From: Archangium violaceum
Lineage (GTDB): Bacteria; Myxococcota; Myxococcia; Myxococcales; Myxococcaceae
Direction of reading: 5' to 3'
Length of the DNA: 64,000 bases
NCBI RefSeq assembly: GCF_016859125.1
Contig: NZ_CP069338.1
Location: forward strand, 5,395,501 to 5,459,500
Position 1 is the stretch's first letter, and each line of letters opens with the position of its first letter. The notes beneath the pieces are model-generated. The model searched no databases and was not told where the DNA came from. It worked only from the letters and a program-made list of their open reading frames with translations. Below, in pieces: positions 39,610 through 48,256 of the stretch. The position numbers and the translations under genes were made by a program.

Positions 39610-39948
39610 TCAAATGAGCATCGAGCGGATGCGGAGGAAGACAGGTGGCCCCTGGGCGTGGGGCGTGTCCCAGCGGGCGAGCGACAGGTAGCCACCACTC
39701 GCGGGAGCCGTGACGGGGTGCCACATCGGCGGCGGGGCCGGCGGGACCGCGAGCGGGGAGGCCTGGTTGGAGACGTCCACGAGCGCTGGCGCGGGGACAT
39801 CCCGCTCCAACGCGTCGCAGCAGTCCTTGCGCAACGTTGTCCCGTCGTGTGGGGCCTTCTCCGCCACGTGGGCCGGGCACCGGCCGCAACCGAGGCCGAT
39901 CGCCCGGTTGGCCCTGAAGGCCCGGCGGAAGGACACGGGCCTGCCCAC
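39610..39948 (-). CDS. Uncharacterised protein, probably 5'-truncated
   Basis: 112 residues from GTG 39948. Third codon positions are strongly G/C on this strand and the peptide looks natural: FRANRAIGLGCGRCPAHVAE, LRKDCCDALERD, PPPMWHPVTAPASGGYLSLA and an end PPVFLRIRSMLI. The open frame extends without a start to about 40068, giving WEERTYHGLPGAGSAVTEHE, so the real N-terminus may be lost or displaced by the next, divergent gene. I recognise no family. The four cysteines could bind a metal. Confidence 0.42.
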   Translation of the reverse strand: MGRPVSFRRAFRANRAIGLGCGRCPAHVAEKAPHDGTTLRKDCCDALERDVPAPALVDVSNQASPLAVPPAPPPMWHPVTAPASGGYLSLARWDTPHAQGPPVFLRIRSMLI

Positions 39949-40038
39949 CGGGGCGAGCCCGGACTCGTGCTCAGTTACTGCGGACCCGGCACCGGGAAGG
40001 CCGTGGTAGGTTCGCTCCTCCCAGGGGAAGATGCCTCC

Positions 40039-40440
40039 ATGCTCACGATTCGTGACGCGCAGTTGCAGTCACTCCAGCGCCACCGTGAGCAGGATTTCGT
40101 GCGCTCGCTCGCGGCGTACGTGCGACGTCATGAGCCCGCGCTCGTCGCGCAATGGCCGGACGCGCTGCTTGAGCGCCGGGTGGCCCACGCACGGGAACGT
40201 GCGGCGGCGTACGGCATGACGGACCCCTTCGCGCTGGTGGAGTTCTTCGTCGCGATGGCGATGCACTCCCCCGACTTCGACAAACACCCCTCCGTCCAGG
40301 CGATCCTCCAGGACAGGGGGATTGCTCCCGACCACCGGATCCACGCGGTGTGGGTGCGCACTCCTCCGGAGACCTGGGCCCGGATCCGCGAGGAGTCGTC
40401 TCCCACTCCGTGGCCGTGCGACGAGGAAACTTCCAGATGA
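40039..40440 (+). CDS. Small helical partner protein of the amine oxidase operon
   Basis: 133 residues, with AGGGGAAG about 10 bases before the ATG. The start MLTIRDAQLQSLQRHREQDF and the middle RRVAHARERAAAYGMTDPFA resemble a family of small proteins (MLxIRxxQ..., ERAxxYG...) that I associate with effector or LysM/PAAR neighbourhoods in proteobacteria; that memory is not firm. Its stop overlaps the amine oxidase ATG (ATGA), so the two are translationally coupled. The role may be chaperone or adaptor. Confidence 0.72.
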   Translation: MLTIRDAQLQSLQRHREQDFVRSLAAYVRRHEPALVAQWPDALLERRVAHARERAAAYGMTDPFALVEFFVAMAMHSPDFDKHPSVQAILQDRGIAPDHRIHAVWVRTPPETWARIREESSPTPWPCDEETSR

Positions 40441-42803
40441 AACCCATCCAGGCCAAGGCGTGGAAGCCGCTGGAGCCGCAGGAAGACCTCATCACCTCCT
40501 GCGAGTCCGGCATGTACGAGGTGAGGATCTCGGGGTTCGGCGTGGGGAACAGCCCGCACGAGGGGCACCCCGATGAGCACGACGACCTCTCGCATGACGC
40601 GCCGGGGCGCTACTACGTCCACGTCCCGGGAGAGGGCTCGCTGGTGCTGAGCTGGAAGATCGAGGGCTGGGAACACGTCACCGCCGCCGACATCCACATC
40701 TACCCGCACGGGGATGACCGCCCCATCGGCATGGTGGAGGTCAAGAAGGGCGAGGACCACCACGACACCCAGGGCCGGCTGAGCGGCGTGCGGTCCAGTG
40801 ATGAGTTCCCCGATGGGGTCTTCACGTTCGAGAAGGGCCCCTACCTGGCGCGCCTGCGGATCCTCTCGGTGAAAGAGAACACGAAGGTCTCGGTGGGGGT
40901 GCGGCGGCTGTACTTCGACGTGCTCCCCATCGCCATCGTGGGCGGTGGCATCGCGGGGATCCGCACCGCGGAGAAGCTCCTCGAAACAGCCCCGGAGCAG
41001 TCCGTGGTGCTCCTGGAAGCCCGCGATTACCTGGGCGGACGCGCGCGCACGATCAAATGGGAGGGGCTCGACATCGATCTGGGCTGCCAGTTCCTGCAGG
41101 ACGCGGAGACCAACCCCCTCGTTCCGCTCGCGGGCCAGTATGGGCATAGCGCGTTCTGGCACAAACAGGTCACGGCGATCCGCGTGCCCTTGGAGGACGA
41201 AGTCGTGACCGAGGAGCACCCGCTCTGGCGCGAGGCGGAGTCGCATGGAGAGGGGATTCGTTCCAAGGCCGACGAGAGTGTCCGGCAAGCGTTCGACCGC
41301 AAAGTGAAGGCGTACTGCGAGGACCAGGTCCGCGATGAAGATAAAACGGAGCTGGAGGCGAACCTGAAGAACGAACTCGAGCAGCTCGCCCAATCCCTGG
41401 CGAAGGAACATGACTTCGTCCAGCGGTATAGGAAGCAGGTGTCCGACAAGGTCGACGAGCTGCGGGAATGTGCCGAACAGGCGCGTTCGGAGCTCGATGG
41501 CTTCGTTCTGCCCGAGCAGCCCAAGGATATGAAGTCAGAGGAGTTCAAGATATACCGTAACAAGAGGACAGAGCAAAGCCGGCTACAGAGCAGGGTCAAG
41601 GAGTTCGACAAATTCAGGGAGCAACACGAAGCGTTCCAGTCCGATGCGTGGCTCGAGAACAAGGGCGGCGTACAGACCTCGCTCCTCGAACTGGCGCGTA
41701 AGGACATCAAGGAGAAGCATCACAAGAGGCTTGAGGAGGAAATCCGCCGCGGCCAGGAAGAAACCTTCGCGCAAAGGGTGGAAGAACGCATCCAGAAGCT
41801 CCTCGAGAACCCCTTGCTGACGTTGGCGCTCGCGATGAGCGCGGAGCTCGACGAAGGCATCGAGCCGACCGACTTCACGTCATACGAGGCAGACGAGGAA
41901 GAGGAAGAGGAAGAGGAAGCGAAAGAGGATGTCGGGACGAGCAACAGGATGTCCCGCGAGGGGTATGGCGCGCTCATCGAGAAGCATGCCCGAGCGCTCA
42001 ACAAAGAGAATCCCACGTACCTGAGCGTACGGCTCGAGTGCCCGGTCACGGAGATCACGGTGGGCAGGTCCGAAGTCGAGGTACCATCCAACGTCCAGGT
42101 CACGACCTACGCCCGGCTCGAGACAGGTCAGGGCGTGCTCTACGCGCGCGGAGTCGTCGTGTGCGTGCCCACCGAAATCGTGCTGCGAAACGCCATCAAA
42201 TTCACCCCCGCGCTTCCCGAGAACATCCGCGAGGCTTTCGCGGCGGTGCCCATGGGGCACTACAAGAAGATCTTCCTGCCGCTGAAGGCGGAATCCCCCC
42301 TTGCCACGGCGCTCGAGTCCCTGGTCGAGGACGCGACCGTCCCACCCGAAGGCGAGACGGACCCCTCGCTGTTCACGCTCTCGGCGAGCGGGGTGCCGTG
42401 GAAGTTCCTCTACCGTCGGGCGTTGAACGTGGTCGTTGGATTCGTCGGGGGCGCGTACGCGAAGGAGCTCGATCAGCGCGACGATCAGGAGACTGCTACC
42501 GTGGCCCTCCAGGTGCTCGCCGCCGCGCTCAAGCTGAAGGAAGGCGACGTGCTGGAGTCGTGGAGCGGCAAGATCCACACGAGCCGGTGGAGCGAGGACA
42601 TCTACAGCCGCGGCGCGTACTCGTACACGAGGCCTGACGGGGGCGAGAAACGCAAGACGTTGCGAGAGGCCGTGGTGCACGGCTGCATCGTGTTTGCTGG
42701 CGAGGCCCTACGCTCCTCCAAGGAGGAGTACGCCACCGCGCACGGGGCCTGGCTGAGCGGTGAGTACGCGGCAGATTGGATCCTCAGGAATCTGGAGAAG
42801 TAA
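40437..42803 (+). CDS. FAD amine oxidase with N-terminal domain and long coiled-coil insertion
   Basis: 788 residues, much longer than ordinary flavin amine oxidases (about 450-550). Residues 1-160 are a separate domain (YYVHVPGEGSLVLSWKIEGW). The FAD site IAIVGGGIAGIRTAEKL with LLEARDYLGGRART is at 165-205. Residues about 280-455 are a charged helical/coiled-coil insertion, followed by an acidic run at 485-499. The oxidase fold resumes (CVPTEIVLRNAIKF, YKKIFLPLK) and ends with the FAD motif CIVFAGEALRS at 750. It should oxidise an amine or amino acid, producing hydrogen peroxide. It has no signal peptide. Confidence 0.85.
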   Translation: MKPIQAKAWKPLEPQEDLITSCESGMYEVRISGFGVGNSPHEGHPDEHDDLSHDAPGRYYVHVPGEGSLVLSWKIEGWEHVTAADIHIYPHGDDRPIGMVEVKKGEDHHDTQGRLSGVRSSDEFPDGVFTFEKGPYLARLRILSVKENTKVSVGVRRLYFDVLPIAIVGGGIAGIRTAEKLLETAPEQSVVLLEARDYLGGRARTIKWEGLDIDLGCQFLQDAETNPLVPLAGQYGHSAFWHKQVTAIRVPLEDEVVTEEHPLWREAESHGEGIRSKADESVRQAFDRKVKAYCEDQVRDEDKTELEANLKNELEQLAQSLAKEHDFVQRYRKQVSDKVDELRECAEQARSELDGFVLPEQPKDMKSEEFKIYRNKRTEQSRLQSRVKEFDKFREQHEAFQSDAWLENKGGVQTSLLELARKDIKEKHHKRLEEEIRRGQEETFAQRVEERIQKLLENPLLTLALAMSAELDEGIEPTDFTSYEADEEEEEEEEAKEDVGTSNRMSREGYGALIEKHARALNKENPTYLSVRLECPVTEITVGRSEVEVPSNVQVTTYARLETGQGVLYARGVVVCVPTEIVLRNAIKFTPALPENIREAFAAVPMGHYKKIFLPLKAESPLATALESLVEDATVPPEGETDPSLFTLSASGVPWKFLYRRALNVVVGFVGGAYAKELDQRDDQETATVALQVLAAALKLKEGDVLESWSGKIHTSRWSEDIYSRGAYSYTRPDGGEKRKTLREAVVHGCIVFAGEALRSSKEEYATAHGAWLSGEYAADWILRNLEK

Positions 42804-42824
42804 GCAACTCCCCGCACGGCGTGC

Positions 42825-43109
42825 TCAGGCCCTGTCTGGCGTGAGGGGAATCTCCAGGGGGGGCCATGGCCCCCCGTCCTGGCCCCTCGCTCTCAGCAGG
42901 GGCCACCGGTCCTCCAGGTGCTGGAGATTGCCGTGGGCGCCCCACTTCCGGTACGCCGCGCGGGCATACAGCAGGGCGATGGTGGGCACCCGCCCCTCAC
43001 GCCAGAATCGCGCCGCGAGCTCGGCGGCGAGGCCCGCGTTCTGGAGGAAGCCATGCTCCCAGGCGGATTGGAGTGCCTCGTCATGGGCATACATCGCCTC
43101 GTCCCGCAT
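42825..43109 (-). pseudogene. Fragment of a large ATPase/TPR sensor kinase
   Basis: The peptide SAWEHGFLQNAGLAAELAAR followed by LLYARAAYRKWGAHGNLQHL matches the repeat region of the very long 'AAA ATPase-GAF-histidine kinase' proteins (pattern 'NeALAaElAarFwl...Y..WGA.akv.hLe'). Only about 90 codons remain and no kinase or ATPase core is nearby, so it is a remnant. It is convergent with the amine oxidase gene. Confidence 0.5.
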
Positions 43110-43202
43110 GCCCAGGCAGCGGGCCAGCCCCGCGGCTAGGGGAATGGGGCGAGAAGAATCTGGCGCGCATCGAGTCCATCGCCCGCGGGTATTGCATGTT
43201 CC

Positions 43203-43583
43203 TTAATGCTGGTTTTGCGGCAAGCCGTCCCCGATGTCGTAGTAATCGCCCTTGTCGGCCACGTGGATATGGATCCGCAGTCGCGTGCCAGTGGGCAGCT
43301 CAAAGGCGCCCATGGCGATGCCGATCCAATCCTTGTGGATGGGGTCCCAGAAGAGAGACGAGCCGCAGATGGAACAGAAACCTCGTTGCGCCTTTTCGGA
43401 GGAGCGGTACCAGGTGATCTTGTCGGTGCCGTGGATCGTCACGGCGGAGCGGGGAACGTCTGTGGATACGAAGAAATGACTTGAATGCTTTCGGCATTGC
43501 GTGCAATGGCAGGCATCGGGCGGGGGCAGAGTCCCGGCGACCTCGAAACTCACAGCCCCACAAAGGCAGGAACCCTTAGGCAT
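43203..43583 (-). CDS. GFA/CENP-V-type zinc protein
   Basis: 126 residues. The motif GSCLCGAVSFEV at the N-terminus, CHCTQCRKHSS at about 25-35 and CSICGSSLFW at about 70 supply the cysteines that bind two zincs in the glutathione-dependent formaldehyde-activating (GFA) family. Most family members are of unknown substrate; Gfa itself links formaldehyde to glutathione. The gene appears intact with GGGGTG shortly upstream of the ATG. Confidence 0.9.
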   Translation of the reverse strand: MPKGSCLCGAVSFEVAGTLPPPDACHCTQCRKHSSHFFVSTDVPRSAVTIHGTDKITWYRSSEKAQRGFCSICGSSLFWDPIHKDWIGIAMGAFELPTGTRLRIHIHVADKGDYYDIGDGLPQNQH

Positions 43584-43777
43584 AACGCACCCCGTTCGTA
43601 TGTAGTTGCTGTTGACAGAGCCTCGTTATACCCAAGGGTCCAGATTGGATCCCACGAAAACCAGGCGACTCCTCCGCTGCGGCTCCCCCCAAGCAGGAGA
43701 GGAGGTGGCGAGCGTGGCGCCCCAGGCAGCGGCCAGGTTGGGAGGAGGCTCGGCTCTGAGCGGCGGGCAACCTCTAT

Positions 43778-43797
43778 TGGAGGCGGCGGGAATCGAA
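43778..43797 (-). repeat. tRNA/tmRNA 3'-end-like direct repeat, copy 1
   Basis: 20 bases identical to 50166-50185. On the minus strand it reads TTCGATTCCCGCCGCCTCCA, the T-loop and acceptor 3' end of a tRNA or tmRNA. No matching 5' half is found nearby, so it is not a functional RNA gene here. It lies in a 338-bp interval (43584-43921) with no gene, left of the group II intron. It could be a remnant attachment site. Confidence 0.55.
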
Positions 43798-45292
43798 GCC
43801 GCCAAGGGCGGATCCGCCCCCACTCGGGACCAGAGGCATACTCCCGTTTTCCCTCTGAAAATGGGGCGGCCATCTGTCCGGGCGAGTCCAGGCGCGTCCG
43901 TTCGGTTTGGTCCTTTTTTGGGTGCGCCGTGAAAGGTGCACGTCACCAGTGGGTGGAAGTCCCACCCGATGAATTGTCGATGCACCTCGGAAGCCATCGG
44001 GCGGTGAAGAGGGGTGACCCTCTGAGCCGAAGCCCCGAAGAAGAAGGCCCCGAAAGGAGGTCGAGCGAGCGCGCAGGCTGCAACGCGAGTGAAGCCTGAG
44101 CAGGCCCCGAGAGGACTGCGTGGGTGCCGACCCGTCCCAAAAGCGGGGAAGGCCGAGGTACCAGGTGGCGGCAATCGACCAAGCCTGGTGACCCACCGGG
44201 GTAATGGGCGCGGCATGTGTGCAAAAGGTGGAGTGCGCAACACGGGAGACCTGTGCGGGCGGGGTGAAGACCGAACACGCCGAAAGGGCGTGGCACGCCC
44301 AGGAGTCGGAGGGGCTCGTAGTACCTGGGAAGCGGGTAACGACCGTGGAGGGAAGGGGCCCTGGTTCAGACTGCTGCTCGAGGAATGGACGAGCGGGAGA
44401 TTGGCGTGAGCCTGAAAACCCCTACGAAGCTTGAAGAGTTCCAAGAGAAGCTCTACGTGAAGGCCAAAGTGGAGCCGACGTTCCGGTTCTACCAACTGTA
44501 CGACAAGCTCTATCGCTGGGATGTCCTGGTGGAGGCGCTGAAGCGAGCCAAGGCGAACCGAGGCGCAGCCGGAGTCGATGGGCAGACCTTCGAGCAGGTG
44601 GCGGAGTACGGAGAGGAACGGTGGCTCAAAGAGCTGCAACGCGAGTTGCAGGAGAAGCGGTACGGCCTCAGCCAGTGCGCAGGGTGCTGATTCCAAAGCC
44701 AGGAGGAGGAGAGAGGCCGCTGGGGATTCCGACCATCAAGGATAGAGTCACTCAGACGGCAGCCAAACTCATCCTGGAGCCTATCTTCGAAGCTGACCTG
44801 GATGATGCGGCGTACGGGTATCGCCCCGAGCGCATCGGCGTGCAGGCGGTGCGGAAGGTCCATCAGGAGCTGGGCAGAGGGAGGACCGAGGTCGTCGATG
44901 CGGAGCTCTCGAAGTACTTCGACACGATTCCCCACGCCGAGTTGATGAAGTGCGTGGCGAGGAGGGTGTCGGATAAGGCGGTGCTGCATCTGGTGAAGAT
45001 GTGGCTGAAGGTGCCAATCGAAGAGAGAGACGAACTGGGGCGGCCGAGGTACAGCGGAGGCAAGAGGTCCAAGCAGGAGACGCCGCAGGGAGGTGTGATT
45101 TCGCCGCTGCTGGCGAACATCTACATCAACCGGCTGCTGAAGGCCTTTGCGAGGAGCGACCTGATGAAGCGGAGCGGAGCGGTGCTTGTCAACTACGCGG
45201 ATGACTTCGTCGTGCTGAGTAGCAGAGGCGCGGCGCAGGCCCTGGCGCAGGTAAGGGGATGGTTGGAGGGGATGAAGCTGAAGTTGAATGAG

Positions 45293-47030
45293 CCCACCAT
45301 ATTCGCGACGACTGGCTCAAGACATGCATGAAGGCTGAGGTCGAGCGCGTTGGGTTGAGTTATCGGGCACAAGGCAGAGGAAGCCCGCCCCGGGGCAGCG
45401 GGTAGCAAGCAGGAGGAGATGGAGAGGGGAGTGGGGAGAGTGCGACACGTGAGCTGCAATTGACTCCAGGCAGCTACGTGATTTGCGCTGTGCTCAGCGA
45501 GCCCAGCTTCGTCCACAGCTTCTGCCAGAGGCTGGCCGACTCCCGGCCAATGACCAGCACCACTCTTCTGGCGTGTAACAGCACCCGCGCGGCTACTTTG
45601 AGCACCCGCTCGCGCACACGGAGCAGCCCCAGCCCTCGCCCGTGGCCTGCTCCATCAGCACGCGCGCGGCGTGCACCAGGTTGTAGGCCAGGGCATTGAG
45701 CAACAGGCGTACCTCGTTGTTGGCGAAGGCGTCGATGGACACCGCGCGCTGGACGGGCGGCTGCCCCCGGTACTTGGACTTGGGCCGTCTGGCCGAGGAG
45801 AGCGCCGGGGCCAGCACGTCCATGAGCTCTCCGAAGTGGCCCTCCGCCGTGCCGCGTTGGCGGTAGTGCTCCAGCAGCGCCTCGGCCGGCATCTGCTCCT
45901 TGCTCCAGCTCGTCACCAGCCAGAAGGCGTGCGGGAAGAGCTCGTCCTTCCTCTCCAGCACTACCAACACCACGCGCCGCGCACGGCTCCAGCCCTGCGC
46001 CTGGTACTCCCATTCGTACAGGTGGGTGCCCGGCTCCCCTGCGGCACTCCCGAATTCATGAAGCGCGGCAGCGCCGCCTCCCGCTGCAACACGCTGGTGT
46101 TGCGCACGCGCGCCACGTAGGGCGTGCCTCGCTCCTCCAGCTTCGCCAGCAGCTTCTCCTCGGGAAAGCCCGCGTCGAAGCGCACCGCCGCCACCTCACA
46201 CACCTCCTTCTCCACTCGCCCCAGCAACTCGTCGATGAATTCCAGCGCTCCATTGGCGCTGTGCACGTTTCCCTCGCGCAACCTCACGTCCAGCAGGTCT
46301 CCCGTCTCGGCCAGACTGGCGACAATCGGGTGGTACATGCGTACTCCGTAGTGCCCGTTGTACGCGCTGCCCTCCTGGTGCCCATGCACCTCCACCGGCA
46401 ACCCGTCCACGTCCACCGTCACCTGCTTGAGCTTCTGGCCCTTGGGCTGCTGCGCCTCAGCCTCCGCCCCGTCTGCCACACCAGCGCCTCGTGCAGCACC
46501 TTCCGGTTTTCCTCTCGCGCCAACATGGCCGTCAGCCGCGACAAGGTGGGCTGTGAGGCCAACCCCTCCGCTCCCCCCTCTTTCCCCCTCAGCGGCACGC
46601 TGCTCTTGCTGTCCGACACCGCCAACCTCAACGCCGCGTCCCTCCTGAGCGCGTCCGCGTCGTCGTGGTCTCTCCACCCTTGCCCCAACAGCAGAAGGTC
46701 CGTGCGCACCAACTCCCTCAGCGAGTGGGTTATCCGCTTCTCGTCTCGCGTGTCCGTCAACATCTCCCCCAGCCAGCGCGTCAGCCCCAACCGCTCGTCC
46801 ACCTCCCTCAGCAGCACCGCACCTGCCTCCGACGTCAACCGCTCCGCCCTCGCCTCCAGCTTCACGGAGCCGTTGAACTCCAGCCCGAAGTCGTTGAGGA
46901 TTTCACCCATGACGCGCCTCCTGCCTTGTGGTGGTGGATGTCTGAACAACACCCCTCTACCACTCGGGAGGTCAGGCGCGTCACCCTCCTTTTCCGGTCA
47001 TCCTCCTGCACCTCTCGTGAATAAGGCGGG
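45293..47030 (-). mobile_element. IS1380-family insertion sequence, 1738 bp
   Basis: Terminal inverted repeats: left CCCACCATATTCGCGA (45293-45308) and right, reversed, CCCGCCTTATTCACGA (47015-47030), 13 of 16 matching. A 5-bp direct repeat ATGAG flanks it at 45288-45292 and 47031-47035; removing the element and one copy restores the intron reverse transcriptase frame. The single transposase gene is on the minus strand. Confidence 0.93.
45474..46910 (-). pseudogene. IS1380-family DDE transposase, multiple frameshifts
   Basis: The ATG at 46910 starts MGEILNDFGLEFNGSVKLEA, then DERLGLTRWLGEMLTD and RITHSLRELVRTDLLLLGQG, all typical of IS1380. The frame shifts near 46470 to QVTVDVDGLPVEVHGHQEGS and YNGHYGVRMYHPIVASLAET, again near 45970 to AFWLVTSWSKEQMPAEALLE and YRQRGTAEGHFGELMDV, and once more near 45620 to VLKVAARVLLHARRVVLVIG. 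The combined length is about 479 codons, normal for the family. With at least three frameshifts the element cannot move on its own. Confidence 0.88.
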
Positions 47031-47467
47031 ATGAGGAGAAGACGAGCATTCGCGACGCGCGGAAGGAACACTTCCGGTTCCTGGGGTACGAGTTTGGTCC
47101 GATGGTGCATAAGAAGACCGGCAACCGGTACCTGGGGGCCCGGCCCTCGAAGAAGGCAATGAGCGCAGCCCGGAAGCGGCTCAGCCAACTTCTCTGGCGC
47201 GGCAGAACCGAGCGCTGGGAGGAGATACGGGATGAGCTCAACCGGTTCCTCCACGGGTGGGCGGGCTACTTCGCCTATGGTACGCCCCGCCCCAGCTTTC
47301 GCGTGATGGACATCCACGTCGCGCAGAGGGTGAGGAATCTCCTGAGGAGGCGCCACAAGTTGCCGTCGTCAACGGCTCGTTTCACGTACGCCGAGGTGCA
47401 CCGCGATCTCGGAGTGCTGGAACTGCAAAGCCTCTTACGCTGAATGCCCCACGTGAAATCTGTCCGA

Positions 47468-47500
<33 letters not shown>

Positions 47501-47740
47501 GATGAGAGGCGAGGAGGAAACGGGCTGCGGGTGAGACTCGGCGAGAGGGCGAGCGGAAGCGGACCCTCGCAGTTGGCGCCGACGAACCCGAGCAGCACCG
47601 CGCCTCCCGCCCCCCTCTACTCCCCTTGGACCCCTCGCCGGGCGATAAGTGGCGAGCACTTCGTCCCTCGGGCTAACTTCTGGCGCCGATGCCCTAGCCT
47701 ACTAATGCCCGGCCCCGGTGGCATCCATCGCCCCGAGCCG

Positions 47741-47901
47741 CGCCTGCCGCGCCCTGGGGACCACCACCACCCCGAGCACCGTTGACCCGAGTACCGGCCT
47801 CGCCTGCCGCCCTGGGGGCCTCCACCGGCCCGAGCTTCGGGCATCTCCTCGCGGCCTTGGGGTGGCTGCCATGGCCACCACCGGCCCGTGTTTCGGGGAT
47901 C
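47741..47901. repeat. Three degenerate repeats of about 55-60 bp
   Basis: Units near 47741, 47801 and 47851 share CGCCTGCCGC, CCTGGGG, CCACCGGCCCG and CTTCGGGCATC-like blocks with substitutions and small gaps. They fill most of 47576-47899 downstream of the immunity gene. No gene is supported here; on the minus strand two units can be read as related peptides (PETRAGGG, PEARAGGG). Confidence 0.45.
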
Positions 47902-48256
47902 ACCCAGGATCCAAGTTCCAGGTGCCTTCCTCCCAATGTTTCAGGGCCATGATCGCATCAATAGCCGCAACACCGCCCCCGGAGGCGGCTGCCTCCAGCA
48001 CTGCTTTTGCTTCTGCCGTTCGATAACGCAGCAAGAACGCAGCAGCACTAACCCGTACATCCGCGCGAGGATGCTTGAGCAGAACGGCGAGTGCATCACG
48101 TCCGGCATCACCCTCCAACCGCAGCTTCTTGAGCGCAGATATATAACGACTAGCGTGCTTGTTGCCCGTCTTTGCGTCTCCTCTCCTTATCGCTTCCGTC
48201 TGCGCGGCCACGTTCTCCGCAAATTCCTCCACAATCCTTTCTAGATCCTTCGCCAT
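47900..48256 (-). CDS. sitI: DUF2019/HEAT-like immunity protein (SitI-type)
   Basis: 118 residues from ATG 48256, which overlaps the toxin stop by one base (TGATG). It is helical, with the DUF2019 pattern GDAKTGNKHASRYISALKKL, LLKHPRADVRVSAAAFLLRY and a tail AIDAIMALKHWEEGTW. DUF2019 proteins are often immunity partners of polymorphic toxins. Position directly after a nuclease toxin supports that. The codon use is AT-richer than the cluster average, matching the toxin C-terminus. GTG starts one and two codons upstream are possible. Confidence 0.82.
   Translation of the reverse strand: MAKDLERIVEEFAENVAAQTEAIRRGDAKTGNKHASRYISALKKLRLEGDAGRDALAVLLKHPRADVRVSAAAFLLRYRTAEAKAVLEAAASGGGVAAIDAIMALKHWEEGTWNLDPG

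Larger units (their letters stand above)
44385..47443 (+). pseudogene. Group II intron reverse transcriptase/maturase, disrupted
   Basis: Three pieces: N-terminal (FRFYQLYDKLYRWDVLVEAL, to 44690), central RT core (to 45292) and C-terminal maturase/X domain (47031-47443, ending LGVLELQSLLR). A one-base deletion near 44665 shifts the frame in EKRYRPQPVRRVLIPKPGG. The active site YADD is present (LVNYADDFVVLS), but RT motif 3 reads VVDAELSKYFD where an Asp is usual at the Glu. An IS then splits KLNE from EKTSIRDA; removing it with one target copy rejoins the frame exactly. A start at GTG 44406 is equally possible. Confidence 0.88.

Noticed and set aside
37755-43785. Shared string GGGCAACCTCTATTG near 37760 and 43767
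   Set aside because: A 15-base match is expected about by chance in 64 kb and the flanks do not match; no biological reading supports it.
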